Assembly (NCBI GenBank): GCA_903827075.1
Contig: CAIKGX010000203.1
Coordinates: 1 to 5,345 of the forward strand
DNA length: 5,345 nucleotides
DNA from: an uncultured beta proteobacterium
Lineage (GTDB): Bacteria > Pseudomonadota > Gammaproteobacteria > Burkholderiales > Burkholderiaceae
Direction of reading: 5' to 3'
Positions 1-5,345 of this stretch are shown here, piece after piece. The first letter of the stretch is position 1; each line of letters starts with the position of its first letter. The notes under the pieces are model-generated. The model saw only the letters and a list, made by a program, of their open reading frames with translations, searched no databases and was not told the origin of the DNA. The position numbers and the translations under genes were made by a program.

Positions 1-26
1 CGAAGGACTGCGCCGCTTGAAGTCTC

Positions 27-2069
27 TTAAAGCCCAACAAGAAGCAATGAGATAATCGCCATCAATTTAACAAGAATGTTAAGTGCTGGACCGGAAGTAT
101 CTTTGAAAGGATCGCCGACAGTATCGCCAACAACTGCAGCCATATGTGCAGGAGAGCCTTTACCGCCGAGATTACCAGCTTCGATATATTTCTTAGCATT
201 ATCCCAAGCGCCACCACCGGTGCACATTGAGATGGCAACAAACAAGCCGGTCACAATTGTGCCCATGAGTAAACCGCCCAAGGCGGCAGGCCCTAACAAA
301 AGGCCTACAGCGATTGGCGCCACCACTGGTAACAACGAAGGGACGATCATTTCTTTAATGGCTGCTGATGTGAGCATATCTACTGCCTTACCGTATTCTG
401 GTTTTGCAGTGCCTTCCATGATTCCTGGGATCTCACGGAACTGACGGCGAACCTCTTCAACCACGGCACCAGCACAACGCCCTACCGCTTCCATCGCCAT
501 CGCACCGAACAAGTAAGGAATCATGCCGCCAATAAAGAGGCCAATGATCACCATGTGGTTAGATAGATCAAATGACACTTGTTGGCCAATCGCTTCCAAG
601 GCATGGGTGTAATCAGCAAACAATACCAAGGCAGCCAAACCTGCTGAGCCAATCGCATATCCCTTGGTAACGGCTTTAGTAGTGTTGCCAACCGCATCGA
701 GTGGATCGGTAATATCGCGCACTGCTTGTGGCAAGCCGGCCATTTCTGCAATACCACCTGCGTTATCGGTAATAGGGCCATAAGCATCTAGCGCAACCAC
801 AATACCTGCCATAGAGAGCATGGCTGTTGCTGCAATCGCAATGCCATAAATGCCGGCTAACCAGTAGGCTGCATAAATAGCTGCGCAGACAAACAACACT
901 GGATAAGCAGTCGACTTCATCGAGATACCTAAACCGGCAATGATGTTAGTGCCATGACCTTTAGTAGAAGCTTCTGCAATGTGCTGCACTGGCTTAAATT
1001 GAGTGCCGGTGTAGTACTCTGTAATCCAGACCAAACCTGCAGTCAGCACTAAACCAACCACGGTTGAACCAAACAAACGCCACTGACTTCCTGGAATGCC
1101 TAATGCATCGTCAGGCATGATGAAGTTGGTCACAAAATAAAAAGCTACTAGCGAAATACCACCAGCCACAATCAAGCCTTTATACAAAGCAGGCATCACA
1201 TTTTTCATGCCTGGTGTTGCTTTAACAAAAGAGCAACCAACAATCGAAGCGATGATAGAAACACCGCCTAGAACTAATGGATACACAATGGCAGCTACCG
1301 GTGCACCAGCAACCATCAATGCGCCTAGCACCATGGTCGCAATCAGTGTCACTGCATAAGTTTCAAATAAGTCAGCCGCCATACCTGCGCAGTCACCAAC
1401 GTTATCACCAACGTTATCGGCAATTACCGCAGGGTTACGGGGGTCATCCTCCGGAATACCTGCCTCTACTTTTCCAACTAAGTCAGCACCAACGTCAGCG
1501 CCTTTAGTAAAGATGCCGCCGCCCAAACGCGCGAAGATAGAGATCAATGATGAGCCAAATGCCAAACCAATTAGGGGATGTAAGACGGATGAGAGGTCTT
1601 GCCCTGCGCCAATAGACACCAAAAACATAAAGAAGAGACCAACACCCAATAAGCCTAGGCCTACTACTAGCATCCCAGTGATAGCACCACCCTTAAAGGC
1701 CACATTGAGCGCCTCGTTCATGCCTTTGGTAGCTGCTTCAGCAGTCCGTACGTTCGCTCGCACTGAGACATTCATGCCAATAAAGCCGCAGGCTCCTGAA
1801 AGGACTGAGCCAATCACAAAACCCATGGCGGTCGCAAAGTCCAAGAAGAGCGCTATCAGAATGGTGAGAACAACGCCAACAATGGCAATCGTTTTGTATT
1901 GGCGGGACAAATAAGCTGCTGCACCCTGCTGAATCGCCTCGGCAATTTCCTGCATCTTGGCATTGCCCGTACTTTGCTTCAGAATCCAGCTGCGCATCAC
2001 AAAACCATAAATCACTGCTAAAACACCGCACGCCAAGGCAAAATACAAGCCTAATGTGACATTACTCAT
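27..2069 (-). CDS. hppA: Membrane-bound proton-translocating pyrophosphatase, K+-independent type
   Basis: Integral inner-membrane enzyme that couples hydrolysis of cytoplasmic pyrophosphate to H+ export. The 680-residue product is of typical family length and is built almost entirely of hydrophobic helices (about 16 expected for the family). Visible catalytic signatures are DX7KXE (D192, K200, E202), the acidic DNVGDNVGD motif at 218-226, DAYGPITDNAGG at 428-439 (D428, D435), and the C-terminal GDTVGDPFKDTSGP block (D649, D653, K656, D657). In GNTTKAVTKG (461-470) the Lys at 465 and Thr at 468 are the residues that mark K+-independent, H+-pumping members; K+-dependent enzymes have Ala and Gly/Ala there. 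The ATG at 2069 is preceded by AAGGGG (complement of 2077-2082) with a 7-nt spacer, which supports this start. The stop is TAA. The gene is intact and divergent from ppa. Pumping direction and ion are inferred from family knowledge. Confidence 0.97.
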   Translation of the reverse strand: MSNVTLGLYFALACGVLAVIYGFVMRSWILKQSTGNAKMQEIAEAIQQGAAAYLSRQYKTIAIVGVVLTILIALFLDFATAMGFVIGSVLSGACGFIGMNVSVRANVRTAEAATKGMNEALNVAFKGGAITGMLVVGLGLLGVGLFFMFLVSIGAGQDLSSVLHPLIGLAFGSSLISIFARLGGGIFTKGADVGADLVGKVEAGIPEDDPRNPAVIADNVGDNVGDCAGMAADLFETYAVTLIATMVLGALMVAGAPVAAIVYPLVLGGVSIIASIVGCSFVKATPGMKNVMPALYKGLIVAGGISLVAFYFVTNFIMPDDALGIPGSQWRLFGSTVVGLVLTAGLVWITEYYTGTQFKPVQHIAEASTKGHGTNIIAGLGISMKSTAYPVLFVCAAIYAAYWLAGIYGIAIAATAMLSMAGIVVALDAYGPITDNAGGIAEMAGLPQAVRDITDPLDAVGNTTKAVTKGYAIGSAGLAALVLFADYTHALEAIGQQVSFDLSNHMVIIGLFIGGMIPYLFGAMAMEAVGRCAGAVVEEVRRQFREIPGIMEGTAKPEYGKAVDMLTSAAIKEMIVPSLLPVVAPIAVGLLLGPAALGGLLMGTIVTGLFVAISMCTGGGAWDNAKKYIEAGNLGGKGSPAHMAAVVGDTVGDPFKDTSGPALNILVKLMAIISLLLVGL

Positions 2070-2097
2070 GCTTGAACCCCTTAAAAATTTGGTCTAA

Positions 2098-2125
2098 ATT
2101 GTTTTGTATCTAGCACCTATGTCAG
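2098..2125 (-). promoter_or_regulatory. Weak candidate sigma70 promoter for hppA
   Basis: Read on the minus strand, CTGACA (complement of 2120-2125, five of six matches to the -35 consensus) is followed after 16 bp by AACAAT (complement of 2098-2103, four of six matches to -10). Transcription would start near 2091, leaving a short leader that still contains the AAGGGG ribosome binding site. The -10 match is poor and other combinations are possible. The promoter must lie somewhere in this gap unless transcription enters from outside, so this is only the best candidate seen. Confidence 0.25.
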
Positions 2126-2127
2126 CC

Positions 2128-2142
2128 CGCTTTCACAAAGCG
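2128..2142. repeat. Perfect inverted repeat in divergent promoter region (possible operator)
   Basis: CGCTTT at 2128-2133 and AAAGCG at 2137-2142 are perfect reverse complements around the 3-nt centre CAC. The right part of the repeat overlaps the proposed -35 hexamer of the ppa promoter (2132-2137), the position where a repressor would block RNA polymerase. It also lies upstream of the hppA promoter candidate. It could be a transcription-factor site acting on both divergent genes. With only 6-bp arms, chance occurrence is possible, and I do not recognise it as the site of a known regulator. Confidence 0.35.
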
Positions 2143-2161
2143 ATAAACTAGAGCCTATAAG
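2132..2161 (+). promoter_or_regulatory. Sigma70-type promoter for ppa (and probably nadE)
   Basis: TTCACA at 2132-2137 (five of six matches to TTGACA) is separated by 18 bp from TATAAG at 2156-2161 (five of six matches to TATAAT). Transcription would begin near 2167-2169, giving a leader of roughly 75 nt before the ppa start. No better-scoring pair is visible in the 172-bp gap. The leader includes a pyrimidine-rich stretch around 2186-2203 ending in six T residues. No riboswitch-like structure was recognised. Confidence 0.5.
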
Positions 2162-2232
2162 CTGTATCAGTATGTAGCAGAATCACTTCTCTGTCTCTTT
2201 TTTAAGATCAGGGTATTTACTAATCACTATCC

Positions 2233-2236
2233 GGAG
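2233..2236 (+). promoter_or_regulatory. Ribosome binding site that fixes the ppa start
   Basis: GGAG lies 5 nt upstream of the ATG at 2242. A second ATG at 2238 is out of frame, only 1 nt from the GGAG, and reaches a stop after four codons, so spacing selects 2242. The resulting N-terminus (MSLDNV) resembles that of E. coli Ppa. Confidence 0.75.
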
Positions 2237-2241
2237 TATGT

Positions 2242-2781
2242 ATGAGTCTTGACAACGTTAAACCAGGCAAAAAAATCCCCGAAAGCTTCAATGTCATTAT
2301 TGAAATCCCCATGAATGCGGATCCAATTAAGTATGAAGTAGATAAGGAAAGCGGTGCTATTTTCGTTGATCGCTTTATGGGTACTGCGATGCACTATCCC
2401 TGTAACTATGGCTACATTAATAAGACGATTGCTGGTGACGGAGATCCCGTTGACGTTCTTGTGATTACTCCATTTCCATTAATACCTGGTGTGGTTGTCA
2501 GTTGCCGCGCCATTGGCGTATTGATGATGGAAGATGAAGGTGGCCAAGATGCCAAGTTATTGGCTGTTCCTGAAGACAAAATTTTGCCTATCTATACCCA
2601 CTGGCAAAAACCAGAGGATATCAATCCACTGCGCCTTAATCAAATCCAACACTTCTTTGAACACTACAAGGATCTTGAGCCAGGTAAGTGGGTAAAAGTC
2701 AAAGGTTGGGGTGGCGTAGCAGATGCTCATAAAGAAATTCTTGAGGGCATCGAGGCTTATGACAAAGAGCACAATAGCTAA
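2242..2781 (+). CDS. ppa: Soluble inorganic pyrophosphatase, family I
   Basis: Cytoplasmic Mg2+-dependent enzyme hydrolysing PPi to two phosphates, pulling forward PPi-releasing biosynthesis (tRNA charging, nucleic acid and NAD synthesis). At 179 residues it is close to the E. coli enzyme, which family I bacterial members resemble as homohexamers. The signature DGDPVDV sits at 66-72. The metal and substrate ligands known from E. coli Ppa are all present at Met-inclusive positions: E21, K30, E32, R44, Y56, D66, D68, D71, D98, D103, K105, Y142 and K143. The gene is therefore expected to be active. It is divergent from hppA and has its own promoter candidate. Its TAA stop lies inside a small hairpin, only 12 to 24 bp upstream of the nadE start, which implies co-transcription. 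Confidence 0.98.
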   Translation: MSLDNVKPGKKIPESFNVIIEIPMNADPIKYEVDKESGAIFVDRFMGTAMHYPCNYGYINKTIAGDGDPVDVLVITPFPLIPGVVVSCRAIGVLMMEDEGGQDAKLLAVPEDKILPIYTHWQKPEDINPLRLNQIQHFFEHYKDLEPGKWVKVKGWGGVADAHKEILEGIEAYDKEHNS

Positions 2782-2794
2782 GCCAAACTTAGCT
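2776..2794 (+). other. Hairpin across the ppa stop codon / nadE start region
   Basis: AGCTAAG at 2776-2782 and CTTAGCT at 2788-2794 are perfect reverse complements around a 5-nt loop (CCAAA). The left arm contains the TAA stop of ppa, and the right arm ends on the first base of the TTG at 2794. It lacks a following T-run, so it is not a standard terminator. A ribosome finishing ppa would melt it, so it could couple nadE translation to ppa translation or mark an mRNA processing point. The structure is seen; the role is inferred. Confidence 0.4.
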
Positions 2795-2805
2795 TGATAT
2801 TGGGA

Positions 2806-4425
2806 GTGAGCTCACAAGTCATCGCTTTAGCGCAAATCAACCCTCTTTTGGGTGATTTGCCTGGCAATGCAAGGCTCATTGCCCAAGAGGCTGCCAGCGC
2901 TTTTGCGCAAGGCGCGAAACTATTACTTACCCCTGAGCTCTCGCTCACAGGTTACCCCCCAGAAGATTTATTGCTTCGCCCTGCCTTCATTGAAGCGGCG
3001 CAGCGTGAGCTCAATTGTTTAATGATTGAACTCAAGCAATTTACGGATTTGGCAGTGATCGTCGGCCATCCCAAAATAAGCTCTGCTGGTTTGCAAAATT
3101 ACGCTTCCGTTTTACGAAATGGTGAAGTGATTGCAAGCTATGCGAAACAAGAATTGCCCAATCATGAAGTCTTTGATGAGGTGCGTTATTTCACCCCAGG
3201 TGACGAAGCTTGTGTTTTTGAAAATGCGGGCATTAAATATGGCTTGATACTTTGCGAAGATGCTTGGCATGTTGGACCGGCCATACAAGCGCATGAAGCT
3301 GGAGCGCAAGTGCTACTTGTTCTGAATGCCTCGCCCTATCACCTAAACAAAGAAGTGCTACGCATAGAGGTTCTGCGTCAACATGTCGATCAAACCAAAA
3401 TGCCTTTGGTTTACGTCAATGCAGTAGGCGGCCAGGATGAATTGGTTTTCGATGGTGGATCATTTGCTCTCAATGCCGATGGCGAAATCGTCATGGCCAT
3501 GCCCCAGTTTGAAGCTGGGCTCGGATTCGTGAATGTGAATTCCTCGGCTAATTTAGAGATGGGTGTCATCACCCCAACCTTCAGTGTAGAGGCACAAGCC
3601 TATCAGGCCCTCGTCTTGGGGGTGCGGGACTATGTACAAAAGAATCACTTCCCAGGCGTCATCATCGGCCTTTCTGGTGGAGTGGATTCTGCCCTGGTTC
3701 TGGCTATTGCAGTAGATGCACTTGGAGCGGATCGGGTTCGCACCGTCATGATGGCTTCGCGCTATACCGCAGATATCTCCTGGATTGATGCACGTGAAAT
3801 GGCTCAAAACTTACATGTTCAGTATGACGAAATCCCCATTAGTGGGCCAGTGGATGCTTTGGAACAATCTTTAGCAGAGCAGTTCAAAGGTCTCAATGTA
3901 GATGCTACTGAAGAGAATCTTCAAGCAAGGGTGCGTGGCACGCTGCTAATGGCACTCTCGAATAAAACCGGTCGCCTTGTATTAACGACTGGTAACAAAA
4001 GTGAAATGGCTGTGGGCTACTGCACTCTCTATGGAGATATGGCGGGCGGTTTTGCGGTGATTAAAGATATTGCCAAGACCTTGGTATATCGACTCTGCGC
4101 ATATCGCAATAGTATTGCCCCAGTCATTCCGGAGCGCATTCTGACACGCGCGCCTTCCGCTGAATTACGCCCAGATCAAACTGATCAAGATAGTCTGCCC
4201 TCTTATGAAGTGCTAGATGGCATCGTAGAGCGCTATATGGAACAAAACCAATCGATCGCGCAAATTGTGGCAGCGGGATTTGATCCTGAGAGCGTTGAAA
4301 AAGTGACCCGCTTGATTAAGTTGAATGAATACAAGCGCCGTCAAGCGCCTCCTGGGGTACGCGTGACCACCCGAGCCTTTGGCCGTGACTGGCGCTACCC
4401 GATTACGTCACAATTTAGAGCCTAA
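2806..4425 (+). CDS. nadE: Glutamine-dependent NAD+ synthetase
   Basis: Final step of NAD+ biosynthesis: deamido-NAD+ + ATP + glutamine gives NAD+ + AMP + PPi + glutamate, in the cytosol. Residues are numbered from the furthest upstream TTG (2794). The N-terminal nitrilase-type glutaminase domain (about 8-265) has the Glu-Lys-Cys triad at E48 (PELSLTGY), K118 (YAKQELPNHE) and C154 (LCEDAW). The C-terminal synthetase domain has the PP-loop SGGVDS at 294-299, TTGNKSEMAVGY at 398-409, and a typical RAPSAEL block at 452-458. The length of 539-543 residues fits the shorter bacterial two-domain class rather than the roughly 680-residue mycobacterial form. The frame holds no ATG until residue 77, so the start is non-ATG: TTG 2794, TTG 2800 or GTG 2806. 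I prefer GTG 2806, giving MSSQVIALAQINP, because homologues start just before the ALAQINP strand and a hairpin covers 2794. None has a clear Shine-Dalgarno. Confidence 0.96.
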   Translation: MSSQVIALAQINPLLGDLPGNARLIAQEAASAFAQGAKLLLTPELSLTGYPPEDLLLRPAFIEAAQRELNCLMIELKQFTDLAVIVGHPKISSAGLQNYASVLRNGEVIASYAKQELPNHEVFDEVRYFTPGDEACVFENAGIKYGLILCEDAWHVGPAIQAHEAGAQVLLVLNASPYHLNKEVLRIEVLRQHVDQTKMPLVYVNAVGGQDELVFDGGSFALNADGEIVMAMPQFEAGLGFVNVNSSANLEMGVITPTFSVEAQAYQALVLGVRDYVQKNHFPGVIIGLSGGVDSALVLAIAVDALGADRVRTVMMASRYTADISWIDAREMAQNLHVQYDEIPISGPVDALEQSLAEQFKGLNVDATEENLQARVRGTLLMALSNKTGRLVLTTGNKSEMAVGYCTLYGDMAGGFAVIKDIAKTLVYRLCAYRNSIAPVIPERILTRAPSAELRPDQTDQDSLPSYEVLDGIVERYMEQNQSIAQIVAAGFDPESVEKVTRLIKLNEYKRRQAPPGVRVTTRAFGRDWRYPITSQFRA

Positions 4426-4434
4426 AATCCAAAT

Positions 4435-4452
4435 ATCCGAGGTATCTTGGGT
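4435..4452 (+). other. Imperfect hairpin after nadE
   Basis: Seven pairs, two of them G-T wobbles, can form between 4435-4441 and 4446-4452 around the loop GTAT, starting ten bases after the nadE stop. No T-run follows, so termination is unlikely. It could be a weak attenuating or processing structure between nadE and glnB, or chance. Confidence 0.15.
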
Positions 4453-4477
4453 AGCAGGCAATAGTTCTAGGTATGAT
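4447..4477 (+). promoter_or_regulatory. Weak candidate promoter for glnB
   Basis: The 72-bp nadE-glnB gap is long enough for a promoter. TATGAT at 4472-4477 matches five of six bases of the -10 consensus, but the best upstream partner, TTGGGT at 4447-4452, matches only three of six and sits at a long 19-bp spacing. I looked for the sigma54 GG-N10-GC arrangement often found before glnK-type genes and did not find it. glnB may therefore be read through from nadE, with this site as a possible secondary promoter. Confidence 0.2.
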
Positions 4478-4497
4478 TACTGTATTAAGGGGAATAT

Positions 4498-4836
4498 ATG
4501 AAACTCATCACATCCGTCATTAAACCGTTCAAACTGGACGAGGTTCGCGAGGCCTTGGCTGAAGTAGGCGTTACTGGCTTAACCGTTACGGAAGTCAAAG
4601 GTTTTGGGCGTCAAAAGGGCCATACTGAGCTATATCGTGGCGCCGAGTACGTGGTCGACTTTTTACCCAAGGTAAAAGTAGAGGTAGTGGTATCGAGCGA
4701 TCGCGTTGAAGCAGCGATTGAGGCTATTACTAAAGCGGCTCGCACTGGCAAGATTGGTGACGGTAAGATTTTCGTGAGCCCAATCGAGCAAGCTATCCGC
4801 ATTCGTACAGGCGAAACCAACGAATCTGCGGTTTAA
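4498..4836 (+). CDS. glnB: Nitrogen regulatory protein PII
   Basis: Small trimeric cytosolic signal protein that binds ATP/ADP and 2-oxoglutarate and is uridylylated by GlnD when glutamine is low. It then adjusts partners such as glutamine synthetase adenylyltransferase, NtrB or AmtB. The 112 residues are full length. The T-loop contains the uridylylation tyrosine Y51 in ELYRGAEY (44-51), preceded by VKGFGRQKGH (33-42). The C-terminal signature TGKIGDGKIFV spans 83-93, followed by IRIRTGE at 100-106. AAGGGG at 4487-4492, 5 nt before ATG, is a strong ribosome binding site. Sequence alone leaves GlnB versus GlnK open: it begins MKLIT like GlnK but has GlnB-like LAEVG and VVDFLPKVK segments. No amtB follows, which favours the glnB name. 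It lies 72 bp downstream of nadE on the same strand and is followed by a hairpin. Confidence 0.95.
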   Translation: MKLITSVIKPFKLDEVREALAEVGVTGLTVTEVKGFGRQKGHTELYRGAEYVVDFLPKVKVEVVVSSDRVEAAIEAITKAARTGKIGDGKIFVSPIEQAIRIRTGETNESAV

Positions 4837-4851
4837 GTAAAAACGAGAGTG

Positions 4852-4877
4852 CCGCTAATTGCTAAAGCGATTAGCGG
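4852..4877. terminator. Strong hairpin between convergent genes, likely bidirectional terminator
   Basis: CCGCTAAT (4852-4859) pairs perfectly with ATTAGCGG (4870-4877). The stem continues inward with a T-G wobble and two G-C pairs to a TAAA tetraloop, giving 11 pairs. It begins 15 nt after the glnB stop. On the minus strand it is followed, 8 nt beyond the stem, by five T residues (complement of 4839-4843), whereas the plus strand has no T-run after it. It therefore resembles a terminator more for the leftward gene, or a 3'-end stabilising stem for glnB mRNA. The right arm overlaps the last codons and stop of the leftward gene. Confidence 0.65.
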
Positions 4878-5345
4878 AGTTCAGAATCAGACTGGGCTGA
4901 GGGTGTTACCAAGTCGGCCGCTTCCAACACCACTATTTTGGTATTGATGTTTGCAAGCCGCACCTTGGCACCTTGGAAATAAAGATCAACCTGATTTAAG
5001 CCACCAGTGAGTACTTTAAATGGTGGCTTGCCATAGAAAGAGGCGCCCGCTCCGGATTCAACTGTTTTATTTTGATTCTTGCCGGTGGCATCAATCACGC
5101 AAACTATCTGCTTCGATTTAGCTTGTGCATAAACGACATCAGCCGGCTTGCGGGGTGCGTCAGGTTTGTAATTAATCACAGGTGAATCTTCAGCAGGGCA
5201 AGCCCCCGCTATATCTGTTGCACCACTTACAATAGCAGATGCAGGCAGCGCTGCTGGAGCAGGAGTTGTGACTACCACGGGCTCTGACGGCGCTGGGGCG
5301 GGAACTGGCTCGATCACTTCTTCTTTCACCACGATAATTTCTTCC
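4871..5345 (-). CDS. RodZ-like (DUF4115-type) C-terminal domain protein, N-terminus outside window
   Basis: The reading frame is open to the window edge. A GTG at 5332 is the first possible start inside the window, but the frame continues upstream as EEIIV, so the true start is probably beyond 5345. Counting from 5332, a Glu/Val-rich stretch leads into a Pro/Ala-rich linker (about 9-35), a segment with Cys45, then a compact beta-rich domain of about 66-138. That domain carries CVIDATGK (78-85), GKPPFKV (101-107) and VDLYFQGAKVRL (115-126). This pattern (D-x-x-G-K, then G-x-P-P-F, then a V-x-L/Y-x-x-G-x-x-V-x-L strand) resembles the extracytoplasmic C-terminal domain of RodZ/HTH proteins involved in rod-shape maintenance. 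A cytoplasmic HTH and one membrane helix would then lie to the right, unseen. It could instead be another Pro-linker envelope protein. The gene is convergent with glnB, 34 bp apart, with its stop inside the terminator stem. Confidence 0.5.
   Translation of the reverse strand, partial: EEIIVVKEEVIEPVPAPAPSEPVVVTTPAPAALPASAIVSGATDIAGACPAEDSPVINYKPDAPRKPADVVYAQAKSKQIVCVIDATGKNQNKTVESGAGASFYGKPPFKVLTGGLNQVDLYFQGAKVRLANINTKIVVLEAADLVTPSAQSDSELR

Noticed and set aside
548..787. Minus-strand frame inside hppA in another frame (also 1738-2031)
   Set aside because: Same-strand, out-of-frame shadows of hppA with compositions unlike real proteins and no independent signals.
76..1914. Several plus-strand open frames (76-444, 1277-1507, 1513-1914) opposite hppA
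   Set aside because: They lie wholly antisense to a motif-complete gene, have no good ribosome binding site that I could see, and give Pro/Thr/Ser- or Gln-rich translations without recognisable domains. Such frames are common opposite genes for hydrophobic proteins.
2161..2241. Riboswitch or attenuator in the ppa leader
   Set aside because: Only a weak stem with two wobble pairs (2161-2178) is possible, and the T6 run at 2198-2203 is about 20 nt away from it. No known riboswitch pattern was recognised.
2557..3807. Minus-strand frames opposite ppa and nadE (2557-2772, 3112-3309, 3553-3807)
   Set aside because: Short frames antisense to conserved coding sequence; no motifs seen.
4426..4497. 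Sigma54 promoter before glnB
   Set aside because: No GG and GC doublets at the required 10-bp spacing with TGGCAC/TTGC-like flanks.
4611..4820. Minus-strand frame opposite glnB
   Set aside because: Antisense shadow of a very conserved gene; Ser/Thr-rich translation with no domain.
1..5345. CRISPR array, insertion sequence, tRNA, attachment site or prophage
   Set aside because: No regularly spaced repeats, transposase-like frames, terminal inverted repeats or tRNA-like cloverleaf were seen; nearly all bases are in housekeeping genes.

Overview
This window is ordinary chromosomal housekeeping DNA from a betaproteobacterium. The best guess is a Burkholderiaceae member of moderate GC such as Polynucleobacter. 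That guess rests on protein style (a GlnB very close to beta/gammaproteobacterial PII, a glutamine-dependent NAD synthetase next to it, an E. coli-like 179-aa pyrophosphatase, a K+-independent H+-pyrophosphatase) and on a base composition that looks near 45-50% GC by eye. No database search was possible, so the genus is an inference.

Layout, left to right. Positions 27-2069 (minus) hold the complete gene hppA for a 680-residue membrane proton-pumping pyrophosphatase. A 172-bp divergent intergenic region (2070-2241) carries a good sigma70-like promoter toward the right, with a perfect 15-bp inverted repeat overlapping its -35 element, and a weaker promoter candidate toward hppA. Rightward come ppa (2242-2781, soluble inorganic pyrophosphatase), nadE (start near 2806, end 4425, glutamine-dependent NAD+ synthetase) and glnB (4498-4836, PII signal protein). 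A strong 26-nt hairpin at 4852-4877 separates glnB from a convergent minus-strand gene (4871 to the right edge, incomplete). That gene encodes the C-terminal part of a Pro/Ala-rich linker plus a RodZ/DUF4115-like domain.

How the genes fit together. NadE releases pyrophosphate, Ppa hydrolyses it, and HppA can use cytoplasmic pyrophosphate to pump protons, so three neighbouring genes make or consume PPi. NadE uses glutamine as its nitrogen donor, and GlnB reports glutamine/2-oxoglutarate status, which links the right half to nitrogen control. I found no mobile element, CRISPR array, phage gene or tRNA, and nothing that I would call a new biological system. The most useful second looks are the hairpin at the ppa-nadE junction with its non-ATG nadE start, the operator-like repeat in the divergent promoter, and the nadE-glnB pairing.
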